64,000 nt of DNA from Arctopsyche grandis. Lineage: Eukaryota; Arthropoda; Insecta; Trichoptera; Hydropsychidae. The position numbers were made by a program, and so were the translations under genes. Location: positions 14,821,501-14,885,500 of the forward strand of contig NC_135362.1 of assembly GCF_051622035.1 (NCBI RefSeq). The letters run 5' to 3'. The number at the start of each line of letters is the position of its first letter. Positions within the stretch are counted from its first letter, which is position 1. Under the pieces are notes generated by a model. The model had not been told where the DNA came from and made no database searches. It saw nothing but the letters and a program-made list of their open reading frames with translations. Of the stretch, positions 23,553-33,751 are shown piece after piece.

Positions 23553-24255
23553 CAGCGGCTCCCAACCTGTGGTACGCGTACCATTTGGTGGTACGCGGTT
23601 GATGGTTGGTGGTACAAGAAAAAAAAAATCAATAATGGCGGACATGCAGGAATGATTGATTTACAATCATAAATAGAAATATTTTATATATAATTAATAA
23701 ACATTATCATAATTAATCATAGTCGACGTATCGATGAATTCATTAAATCTCATTAAATTTATTTTGTAATGACATTTAATTGAGAAAAGAAAATATATTA
23801 TATGTACTTTGTGATTTTGTGTTTTTACTAAAACCATATATCAGTAATAGAAGTATGACGAAATCTAATCTAAAATTTCGAAAGTGACTTTGTATGTTTG
23901 TAAGTATTTTCGGTTGGGAACAAAACAAGTCAAAGTTTCTATGACGACGATTCGATTGGTTGAATATTATTTTTTTCGGATTCAAATAAATTTAATAAAA
24001 AAACAAATGAATATTTACGATTAGATTCGCCATGTTTACGCTGTTTATATTACAAATACTGAGCGAAGCCGGGTAAAACAACAAAAATTATATGAATTTT
24101 TAGATTTCTAACGGGTTTCCGGAAACTTTTCATTTTTAACAACGGGTTTCCGGAAACCCATGGAAACCATTAGGGTGACACCACTGTATGGTGGTACAAT
24201 TTAGCGTAATGTTTTACCAAGTGGTACGCGAGTCAAAATAGGTTGGGAACCGCTG
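23553..24255. mobile_element. hAT (Charlie-type) MITE, 703 bp
   Basis: Termini CAGCGGCTCCCAACCTGTGG and CCTATTTTGACTCGCG-type, the right end being GGTTGGGAACCGCTG; the TIR CAGCGG(C/T)TCCCAACCT is the hAT-Charlie style. Target duplication: ATCTAGAA (23545-23552) and ATATAGAA (24256-24263), 7 of 8 matching. It has no transposase ORF and contains a nested dispersed repeat. Confidence 0.88.
23880..24085 (-). repeat. CCGGGCTTCGCTCGG dispersed repeat, copy 2 (nested in hAT MITE)
   Basis: Reverse orientation: it ends with AATACTGAGCGAAGCCGGGTAAAA, and GATTAGATTCGCCATGTTTA is the diverged inner block. Left boundary estimated from GACTTTGTATGT. Confidence 0.6.
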
Positions 24256-24731
24256 ATATAGAACATCAAACAAAACTAAATGTGCTGTAGATCGAAATAA
24301 AAAAAAAATAAGTTCATATAAAATGTATTCGAATATTCGGATTTGGAACCCTTGGCATACGATATTATAAACTAGTTCACAAAAGTCAGAACGAAGATTT
24401 TCTTCCATAGACTATTTTCCACTTGACGAATTGAGAATTGAGTTGTCAAACGAATTTTTAATTGAAATAATATTTTATTACAAAGAATTTTAATTTTCTT
24501 TTATATTAATATAATTTCAACGAGTCACACATACATACATACATACATATATCAAATCATCAATCGAATAATTCAAACTGTGGATTATAGTTGTATTTAA
24601 AAAGTAAACATTTTTTATTTCAGTTTGAAATAAAAAAATCCACTCATGAAAACTGACACAGGTTTGACTAAAAGAAGAATTTAGATTAAAGATGAAATCA
24701 ATATGAAATCCTAACATGGAGTATTGAATAC

Positions 24732-24783
24732 CTGTTGTTCCTTCGGTGTGGTATCTGTTCCAGTCGTGGCGCGCTCCTCGAGT
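24732..24783 (-). other. Putative non-coding first exon
   Basis: 52 nt from a predicted initiator (GTCACTC, A near 24783) to a consensus-like donor AACAG|GTATTC. The nearest same-strand gene downstream is the eclosion-hormone-like gene. Confidence 0.45.
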
Positions 24784-24815
24784 GACCTGGCGGGAAACCG
24801 TCCAGCTCTTATATA
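24778..24815 (-). promoter_or_regulatory. TATA plus initiator core promoter (minus strand)
   Basis: GGCGTATATAAGAGC on the minus strand places TATATAAG at 24815-24808; an initiator-like TCACTC follows with its A about 32 nt downstream of the first T, the canonical spacing. The surroundings are markedly more GC-rich than the flanking DNA. Confidence 0.6.
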
Positions 24816-25200
24816 CGCCACTCCGGCACTCGGGGTCTCCCCAACCCCCCAGAAACCTATTCCTCTCCTCAGTTAGCGTAGGCTTTAACCCACCGCGGGA
24901 TTATGGAGTGTGAAATATGGTGGTTTAGCAGCCGTATCTCCACACGCGGAGCTCTATTATTGGCAACAATCAATCCGTACTCGCCTCCATTCTGATTAAT
25001 GGCAACCCTCTCTGCCAATATTGACTGACGACGGGTGCGTCACATGTCAATTCGATTTACCGCCAAATGCTCGATCGGATTGGCGGATGACTATCAGATT
25101 TTCACAATAGCTAAGTATATACAGGAACGGCACCGTTCACCATCATTACCCAATCGATGAGTTAAATAAACTTTAATTAAATCCTGAGCTTCGCTTCTAA
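24816..25200. promoter_or_regulatory. Possible upstream regulatory region
   Basis: A GC-richer, repeat-free island next to the TATA promoter. It holds homeodomain-type TAAT sites (GATTAATGG) and a TGACGACGGGTGCGTCAC block with TGACG/CGTCA half-sites. No experimental support; inference from composition and position. Confidence 0.35.
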
Positions 25201-25852
25201 ACTATGTATGTACATATGTAGCTAAATTACAATAAATTATGTAGTGGAAATCATCATCGTCGATTACTCAAACTGTCTACTATTTATTTCAGTATGGCTG
25301 GTTTAGATACGAAGTCATTTTATTGAAAAATACTATTAAGGATTGGGTCATGATGGCAAATGGTAACTTTAATCCATATTACCTACATAATATGCAGGTA
25401 ATATGAAGTATGAAATACATATGTACTGCTGTTTTAAAGGTAAAAATTTGATTACAATATTTAGTTAGTCTAGAAAATAAGAAGATACGTAGGCTATCTC
25501 CGTTATTATAATTTTTCTATCCATTCCTTATACTTTCATGAATATTTTATGAAAAAAAGTAGCCTTAGCCCAACTAAACAATTATTAATGGGATGTTAAA
25601 TAAAAAAAACTAAAAAATTATTAATGGGATGTTATTATTATATTATTAATGGATTTTATTATTATGATGTTATTAATGGGATGCTTATATTGAATTCAAA
25701 TTGTATTAAATTCTAACAACTATGAAAAATAATTTCCACGAATAGTGTAAAATAATTTCCACGAATAGTGATTCGTTCTTGACACGATAAACATCAAGAT
25801 TGCTTTTAGATTCGATACATTATTTAAAGGCACGCTTTATATATTACATTTA
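25201..25852. other. Non-coding spacer
   Basis: AT-rich, with local reiterations of ATTATTAATGGGATGTTA near 25580-25690 and a short tandem of AAATAATTTCCACGAATAGTG near 25725-25770. No gene seen. Confidence 0.5.
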
Positions 25853-26180
25853 TGTCGCTCGGTGGTTGCGTTAATGCTAACCACCAAGAGGTTCCCGGGT
25901 TCAAACCCCAGGCTGACCTCTATTGAAGAGAATTTATTCCGAGTATTTCTGCAGTACTGCTGGTCAGACTTGGATATTTGTGACTCCAATTCCATCTTTT
26001 CCTATTAGAGTTGGTCAATTTATCTTATTTCATTGTTGAAACGGTTCCTCATCAAATTGACTAAACTGTACTACCTACTATGTCATCACTATTTGAATGA
26101 GATTTTAAATGTATGATCTATTAATTTATATATGTACAAGTTTAATACCATTGGTGTCGCTCAGGGACAACCCGTAATGA
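25853..26180 (+). repeat. tRNA-derived SINE (family 2), copy A
   Basis: The head has a tRNA-like A-box region (GTCGCTCGGTGGTTGCG) and a B box GGGTTCAAACCCC near 25897. The body contains CTGCTGGTCAGACTTGGATA and GTTGAAACGGTTCCTCATCA. The tail ends with ACCATTGGTGTCGCTCAGGG...CCCGTAATG, shared with the copy at 45849. Confidence 0.8.
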
Positions 26181-26467
26181 CATCATGGGAAAATATAATA
26201 ATAAAAAAATGTATATATGTAATAATATGTATGTCAAAATTTTCATCGATTTTTAAATGTCCTTTTGGATACTCTCACGAGCCCTATCGCCAAAAATGGC
26301 ATATGAATTGATTGTAATAGTATTAATATTATGCTCAAATGCAATGTTTTATACATAATATGAGAAAGCCAAAATTTCAATTTTTCACTCCTATGTACAT
26401 ATAAATGTTTGTATATAATTTTAACCTTCTCAAGTAGACGAAAGCTTTTTAAAACAAACGTCTGATT
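26181..26467. other. Non-coding spacer
   Basis: AT-rich; nothing recognised. Confidence 0.5.
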
Positions 26468-26630
26468 ATATGACACTAGTGGTTTTACCCGACTTTGCTC
26501 GATATTTGCAATATAAACCGCTTAAACATGGCCAATCTAATAATAAACATTTTATTAAATTTATTTGAATATTAATTTGTAGTTACATACATACATACAT
26601 AGTGACATACAAAGTCTCTTTCGAAATTAT
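26468..26630 (+). repeat. CCGGGCTTCGCTCGG dispersed repeat, copy 3
   Basis: ACTAGTGGTTTTACCCGACTTTGCTCG, AACATGGCCAATCTAATAAT and, after a (CATA)n run, ACATACAAAGTCTCTTTCGA match copies 1, 2 and 4. Confidence 0.75.
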
Positions 26631-27131
26631 ATATTAGATGTGTTAACTAGCGAGCTTTGAAACCGTTTTGTGTCTTCTCTAATTGGACTTAAAGGCTTCG
26701 CTAAGGATTTTTGTTTTGTGTGTGGCATTTTACACACATACAAGCGCACGCTAATTGATATGAGTTGGAAAGATGAGACACTAAAAATGAAAGGCAGGTG
26801 TTTTCGATCGTACATCCAGATATACATATATGTGATATATGGAGGGGTGTAATTTGTTTCACATATTAACATTTGCTTGTACGGTTGTTTCGGATAATGG
26901 TTTTCGAATGTTTGAAAATCTGAGGCTTTCAAGCACGAAAATAGGCCATAATGAATAGCCTACGTTATAAATTACATCGCTTTTAGCATATGTATGTAAA
27001 TACTCGACGTGGAGTTATCACATGTATTATACATACTTATGTACATACATATATATGTATGTACAGGGCGTTGTGAATGTTTAAAAAGTAATTAAATTAT
27101 TTTTGACAACTGCTACTTTATTTGATTTTTT
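26631..27131. other. Non-coding spacer
   Basis: Contains ATGTACATACATATATGTAT simple repeats near 27030-27065. No supported gene. Confidence 0.5.
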
Positions 27132-27625
27132 ATGTTAATTACATTATATGTGCCATGGCAGGAATTACCTCAAGGTGACACATACATATGTATGGTTAGA
27201 TTAATTTTTGTTCATACATCATTTCTCTACATCACTAACAATTCTTCAAACATAACAGTATATAGAATACAATACAATAAAAATAGAGACATCTATGGGC
27301 AATCAACAAATTTTAGATACGCAGAAAACTTGAGAGAAATACATTATGGAGGTAGTTTTTTTTATAAGATTCAACAAATCGAGATGCTAATAACTCGGAT
27401 TTGCGAGAAACTGAGGGGGAGGATACCGATTTATTGGACCTGTCACGGCAATTAAGCTAGAAACATCGGAAAATTCTAACAGGAGACGGTCGTCTGTGTT
27501 TTTATAATAACCACAAGACCTCGTCAGTAGCGTATTTGGGACATGAACCCGCGACCAATCTACATATGTACTGTTGCACTTATATTGCACTGATATTAAA
27601 TAGCTCTACCAGTGCAATACGCTGT
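27132..27625 (-). repeat. tRNA-derived SINE (family 1), minus strand, half of a head-to-head composite
   Basis: On the minus strand it starts with a tRNA-like head (GCACTGGTAGAGC near 27605 and B-box-like GCGGGTTCATGTCCC near 27550), runs through TCCCCCTCAGTTTCTCGCAA and ends in the hairpin GTGTCACC...AATTCC...GGCACA near 27160-27185. The same element, opposite strand, is at 46210-46625. Confidence 0.7.
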
Positions 27626-27635
27626 GGGTAAGATT

Positions 27636-27815
27636 GATACAATTGCGTTAGTGCTAACCACTGAGAAGTTCCCGGGTTCAAGCCCTGGGTTGACCTTTAT
27701 TGAAAACAATGTATTCGGAAGTATGTCTGTAGTGCTGCTGGTCAGACATAGATATTTGTGACCCCAAGTCGATCAGAGTTTGCCAATTTATCAGATTTCA
27801 TTCGCTGTGGCTATG
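27636..27815 (+). repeat. tRNA-derived SINE (family 2), copy B
   Basis: TTGCGTTAGTGCTAACCACT, B box CCCGGGTTCAAGCCC, then CTGCTGGTCAGACATAGATA and CCCCAAGTCGATCAGAG match copy A. The head abuts the divergent family-1 SINE at 27132-27625. Confidence 0.8.
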
Positions 27816-29079
27816 ATATAAATAATATAAAAATGGTTATAAGGCATCTTAAAATATTATGAATTTAATTTGTATGTACATATATACATATCTATGCATG
27901 GGATAAAAATTAGAAGTAAAGTTTCATTAATATCAGTACAGCTCAAGCGGGCAACTGCACGTAAACAGCAATACGAAAAATATTCTTTAGGACATTATGT
28001 TCATATGTTCCGGAATATGTATGTGTTTTATACGAAACAGCAGTAACAAACACGATCTATTCACATTATACAGCAGTACATGTCACCGAAACCTATAAAG
28101 TATTACCGGTTTTCTTTGGCCACTGCAGAAATATTCACACATGACGTGACGTCATAATGGCGAGTGCACCCGTACTAACGAAAGTGCTGCCATGAATATT
28201 TTTGAAAACAGCATATTGTGACAATATTGACTCGGCGATGCGACGCAAGCAATATTGCACCGTATCATCGCGCTCTGTAATTTATATGTAAGCTGATTTT
28301 GCCTTGCGCTTGTTCAAAACAAACATGAACGTTCCAAATACGAGCAGTGCTGTATAGCATGAACAGAACTAGTCTTTTCCGTACAATGCTGTACTGTATT
28401 GTGCCGAGCTGTTGACGTGCAGTAATGGATAATATACATACGTAAATAAAAATAAATACAGAAATTAATTAAAAAATACATCGTATGTACATACATATGT
28501 GCAAGGCATATAATAATGTAAGATGATTTTGAACGATTGATCATTTTTCACCTGAAATAAATAAAACGCCCTATATATAATAATCCATTACTATACGTAT
28601 AGCACTCTATAGAATGTTGCACGAGTGTCATTGCGTGTGCTTTTTCCGCTGAAAGTTTTCAACGGCGAAAGTTTCTTTTAGAGCAGTTCGTCAAAAAGAC
28701 GAACGTGTGTTTGAAACACTTTCGGAGACAGGGCTATTCAACACTAAATTTACTACGTATTTTCGTTTGTTTGTGTTGAAATTTCGAATCAATTTCGCTC
28801 CCGTGCTTCACTGCTTTCTAATCGCCTGCGAAGCTCAACTAGTGATTAATTACTTTGAAATATGATGTCGCTATTGTTTATGACGATATTTTATATACCC
28901 TACATATGTATATAATACATGGTTATACGTATTATATATTCTCCGATACGCTACCTGTATTAATTATAAATTCATGTAATCATTAAATCAAATATATGTA
29001 CAAATGTATACTTCTTATGTTTATATTTCGATACAGAATACATTTTTGACAGTTGGCATGTTTGTTTTATATAGTGTGT
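27816..29079. other. Non-coding spacer
   Basis: No gene recognised. Some GC-richer patches (28080-28290, 28640-28830) of unknown role. Confidence 0.5.
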
Positions 29080-29087
29080 GCATACAT

Positions 29088-29948
29088 TAGGATGACCATT
29101 CGTCCCGTTTTGGTCGGGACAGTCCCGTTTTTTACATGCGTCGTGTCATTTTCTTAAAATTGTTTGATTTGTCCCGTTTTCTCCGTCCGCTGATGCACAG
29201 AATAATTATTTTGTAAAAATTAAAAAATCAAAATTTGTTACGAAATCGGAGATATATTCTTGGCATGCTACTAGTACATATATTAATATAGTTGACATCT
29301 TAATTTACTTACCAATGAGTTATTTTTAGCCAATAAAGATAAATATATTTTTTTAATTTTCGATTTTGTTTTTATTTTCTATTTTTTTTTGTTTTTCCAA
29401 ATCAATTTTTTCCCAAAAAGATATATTATTATATAAATATACATTTACATACATACAATACAATCATTTAAAAGTAATATTAAAATATTTCGTTTCATGA
29501 TCTATTTTAGGTGTTTCTGAAGGAAAAAAAATGGGTTATTGTTTTCATCATAATCTTTAAATAATTGTAAAATAACATAATACTATATTTTATGTTTTAT
29601 CTCGTTTAATTTTCTTCTTTTAAATAAATGTACATTCTGGTAAAATTGATATTCTTTAACAAACGAAGAAATGAATATTAAACCAATCAAAATTTTTAGT
29701 TGCTCATACTTTTTGCAATTAAAAGAAACCGAGAATATCTATGTAATTTTATACTATTTTTTTCAATCTTGTTTCTATTTTCCTTGTATGCAAGAATTTA
29801 CATTTTATACATTTTGAATACATTTTTATACATTTTACATACATTTTGAAAAAAATTATAATACCTCAACAATTTTTTTTTATATAGGGGGGGGGGGGAA
29901 ATTTTCAAGAGCTTTCCGTTTTGAGTCCTGGGAAATATGGTCACACTA
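29088..29948. mobile_element. hAT element with TAG...CTA ends, 861 bp
   Basis: Left end TAGGATGACCATTCGTCCCG; right end AAATATGGTCACACTA. The inverted ends share TAG(G/T)(A/G)TGACCAT. Target duplication GCATACAT (29080-29087) and ACATACAT (29949-29956), 7 of 8. It has no transposase ORF. A 12-base G run at 29887-29898 lies near the right end. Confidence 0.78.
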
Positions 29949-29956
29949 ACATACAT

Positions 29957-31140
29957 ACATACATACACATCTGCTGTCTACAAAAACGCTACCGTTGATG
30001 TTTTCCGTTGCAAAGGAAAATTGCTGTTTGCAATTAATTTTCGTTTTAAATATAGACTTGGTTCAATCAAAAAACTTTTTATAATTTAATTTTTTGCTTA
30101 ATTTTTAATGAGTTTGTCCGATGTCAAAGGAACGGTATTATAACTCATAATTAAAAACAGCATATTATGTTATATCAACATGAACTAATTACCAAATACA
30201 TATAATGTCATTAAAACCATATTATATTGTCAAAGGTAAATCATTTAAAAAAAAATAAAGGAAATTAAAGGAAATCCGATGAATATTCAACGGGAAATTC
30301 GCATGCGCGTGGAACTGACATTTCTCCATTTCCTGTCCAATTTAAAGTTTCAGAATAAGTCGGGAATAATAATGACATCGTTAATGCTTTCGAAAGTCTG
30401 TTATTATAGATATTACCTAAATCAATTATTGAATTCGGGAAAAAATATTTACAAAGATATCATCTTAGGTAGGTACATATCATATGTACATATGTATTTT
30501 ATACCTTTATTATATTTTACAGACGTGTGCATAAGCGAAAGTAGTCAATATATGAAAATATACCACCGAAATACAGTAGTAAAAAAGCTCATTTCGATTT
30601 CGATCAACATCCACATATACGAGTTTTAACCCGTTGACGCCCAGCGAATGGTTTCACCCCACAGTGTGGCGGTTGCTATCTGGCGAAGATAATAAAACCC
30701 ACGCGTCAATAAAATCGTATTTTTATTTCGGTTCCTTATCGCCGAATAATTTATTGCTGCCACTTTATTAACACGCATTATTGCCATAGCAAACGAACGG
30801 AAGAAAATTGATACACTGAAGGACGCGGTGGGAAGAACTTTTAAAATTTATCAATATTCGATATACATATCTAACGAATTTTATTTGATACAAACATCAC
30901 TTCCATCAAAAATATAAAGAAGAATGTTTTCTTGTCTCATATGTGCCATATACAGTAAAAAAATTTAAGCCTAAATTAAAATAGTAGACTAAATTTTCTG
31001 AAAAAGTACCGTTTCATACTTTTTTTTATCGACTTTCACCTGCCTGAACAGCACCGAGAAATTTTGCTAGTATATTCTATTTAAAAGAATTCGGATGTGA
31101 CCAACCCACGACTTTATCTATGTATTTCATAATCTGTTTA
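29957..31140. other. Non-coding spacer
   Basis: A TTAACCCGTTGACGCCCAGC block near 30628 resembles ends of common insect MITEs, but no partner end was found. No supported gene. Confidence 0.45.
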
Positions 31141-31200
31141 TGACACTCGTCGCTTTGGCGCAATTTGTTAGGCGAGTGTGCATAATTAAATATATTAAAT
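31141..31200 (+). repeat. LINE-type 3' terminus with ACACTCG/CGAGTGT hairpin, copy 1
   Basis: ACACTCGTCGCTTTGGCGCA, then TTGTTAGGCGAGTGTGCAT and an AT-rich tail. Related copies: 39230-39312 (minus), 41021-41095 (plus), 59345-59415 (minus). Confidence 0.6.
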
Positions 31201-31479
31201 ATATATAATAAAATTTGAGGAATATAAGAAGGTTGCAAAACAAAATTCGATAATTACGCAATTGTACATACACGTTCACACATACTGGTTATGGGAGCAT
31301 TTTCGATACAAATTGAGCGTAAATCTAGGGAACCTTACACAAGACAAAAGTTCTATTTCCAGCTGTCGGATTTTGTTCAATTTTTTTTCATTACTTAAAA
31401 TCACTATAAATATTATACACGTTAAATATCAAAAAAATCAAAATAATTTAAAATGTCAAAATAAAATAATTAGATATCG

Positions 31480-32180
31480 TTTTAAAAAAAATTACTACTT
31501 CCGGTTTACGAATTCTTACCAAAAGTTAGTTCATAAAAAATACAAATATGAATTTTCAGCTTGATACGTTCAGGGGTGTGGAAAAAATCTTGTGGTCACA
31601 ACATTTTTTGCTTTTCTAACAGGGAAAAAATCCCACTTCCGGTTAATTAAATTTTGTGATTTTTTTATATTTTCATCATTTTGACACAAGGATTATACTT
31701 GAATTTTCTCGTGAAGAGCACACATGTTTAAGGGGTCGAAAAAATAGTGGTAGAAAAATCGAACAAGGTAAGCTGCCACTTCCGGTTGATGAGTTTTCTC
31801 ACCTTGAATACTCACCAGATTTTATACATAACTTGGTATTATGCTTAAACTTCTAGATATTTGATATTTCAGTTCAATAAACCAAAAAGTTACCGAGAAG
31901 TAAAAAAAAATCGGTCTGATTCGGTTAGCGGTTTGGGAGATAATTGCATTCAAAAACTTAAAAAATAAGAGTACACCTATAAGGAGAGGTATCGGTCAAC
32001 TTAAAAATTCAAAAAAATTGTCGTATCGATAAGAATTTCAGTAACCGATACTAAGTTTCAGTTCGATAGGATGAATGGTGTTCAAAAAATCCCCAAAATT
32101 CAAAGACACACATGCACACATTTTTTCAAACGTGATCAGTGATCGATTCTGAGTTCGAATTAGTCAAAATCTCGAGTTAG
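31480..32180. repeat. ACTTCCGGTT-type dispersed repeat
   Basis: The motif CACTTCCGGTT (or ACTTCCGGTT) recurs at about 31497, 31634 and 31778, followed by AGTTTCAGTTCGATAGGATG and ending ACACACATGCACACA. It has the look of a degenerate interspersed element with sub-repeats; class not identified and no partner elsewhere in the window. Confidence 0.45.
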
Positions 32181-33590
32181 GATTTTCGTATGATTACAAA
32201 ACTTCATTTATTGTTACTACGTATGTATATAGATAAAGTAAAAATGACAATCTCGTTAATAATTTGTCTTTTATTGGAAATTTATGTGTATGATATTTCT
32301 GTAGTTATTTGTAAGTCGCCATACTAAGCAACGTGCATAACATATTACTACATGTATGTTAAGCGAATTTTATGTTATTGTTATGATAGGTACTTCGATG
32401 GATTAACGATAAACTGATAATGGAAAATAAACGTTATACATATTACAAGCGAATATTCGTATACAATCTATTTTTAAACGTGAATATAAAGGAAATGCGG
32501 TTTTTGGAAGAATATCACCGACGTATTGTTAACACTATTTACTAAGTTTAATTGTAGCTTGTGATCATTTTCGTTGTTTTCTTTACTATTAAGATCTCGT
32601 TATTGTGAAGATATAAATCAACATAAATCGGTTTCAAATTTTGATTTTGATCCAGTTATAATGAGGTGAAATTTAAATGTCAAAGAACGCGGATTCGTTC
32701 AAAAGTGATGACGGCAACCTTTCCTAAAATATTCGTTTTCGAGAGAATTTTGTGTGTAACATGCATTTCGATACATTTTGAAGAATTTAATATATTTTCA
32801 GGAATATAGGAAAAATACTATAGGTAATTGTGTCATGGTAATATATGTATTTGTTTACTAGCCCAAAAGCGTCCAAAACCAAAAATTCGTTGAACTAAAA
32901 TGTAAAATGTGAAGTTCAAATTTAATCATGTTCATTGAGCCACTTTCGAATTGTAGTTTGAAATATATTTCTATGTAGGTGAATGCTCCTAAAGAATGGC
33001 ACCAGTCAAATGCGAATGCCGGTCGAAAAAATATGCATTTTTACCGTAAATATTTTTTTTGCAACATTGTATAGGATTCTTGATGGTTTTTTTTGCACTT
33101 TGTCACACAAGAAAAATAATAATCGTGGATTCTCGCCGTTCTCTCGCGTAATACAAATTAATTTGTACAGAGTGTCAGTCAATCCAAAATAAAAATACAT
33201 TTTTTTTCAATTCGGTACAAGATACGTACTTCCTTTCGCTCAAATGTCAAAATAAAATTTAAAAAAATGCACTCGAATTGCAAACTAGAACGCTAATAGG
33301 AGTTCAACTGTGAAAATCGTTCCGCATCAAATAAATGTGAATGCGTAATTAATATTCTAGTTCTAATTACTTTTCAACATTTTCGTTAATCATTAGCAAA
33401 ATAATAATTAAAATCTAGATTGATTTTTCTATGAATAATTTTGAAGCGAAGTATTGTACAAAAATTTATCTGAATTATCATTTTCAAGTCGAATCCATTA
33501 AAATATGTATGAAAAATAAATTTTAAAATATAGTTCTAATTAATTGAACTTTAATTTTGACTATATTCACTTTCATAACAATAATGTACA
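32181..33590. other. Non-coding spacer
   Basis: AT-rich with no supported gene or repeat. Confidence 0.5.
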
Positions 33591-33598
33591 CTCATAAC

Positions 33599-33743
33599 CA
33601 GACTTCGGCGGCCAAGATGCTTTTACCCAGAGTAAATGGTTCACTATTGTTAATTTCTATTGTCCTACAAAGAAAGAGAGGAAAAAAAGTTGACAATAGT
33701 GAACCATTTTTGTGGGTAAAAGCATCCTGGTCACCAAAGTATG
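33599..33743. mobile_element. 145-bp hairpin hAT MITE
   Basis: Arms CAGACTTCGGCGGCCAAGAT...GATGCTTTTACCC...AATGGTTCACTATTGT are inverted on the right side (ACAATAGTGAACCATTT...GGGTAAAAGCATCCTGGTCA...CAAAGTATG). The 8-bp direct repeat CTCATAAC at 33591-33598 and 33744-33751 is perfect, which marks it as a transposed element. Confidence 0.85.
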
Positions 33744-33751
33744 CTCATAAC

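Larger units (their letters stand above)
21922..24731 (-). other. Putative long first intron of the eclosion-hormone-like gene
   Basis: On the minus strand a pyrimidine-rich stretch ending GGATATAG near 21952 could be the acceptor before the ATG-bearing exon, and AACAG|GTATTC at 24732 could be the donor. The interval holds two dispersed-repeat copies and a hAT MITE and no other supported gene. The transcript link is inference. Confidence 0.35.

Noticed and set aside
25890-25910. tRNA gene at the SINE heads (also 27690, 46150, 59810, 62260)
   Set aside because: Only the A and B box regions resemble tRNA. No cloverleaf with acceptor stem and anticodon could be formed, and the sequences continue into a shared SINE body.
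30279-30629. 116-codon open frame
   Set aside because: AT-rich composition, no domain, no promoter or splice context.
33599-33743. miRNA precursor
   Set aside because: The hairpin is bounded by a perfect 8-bp target duplication and CA-type hAT ends, so a MITE is the simpler reading.
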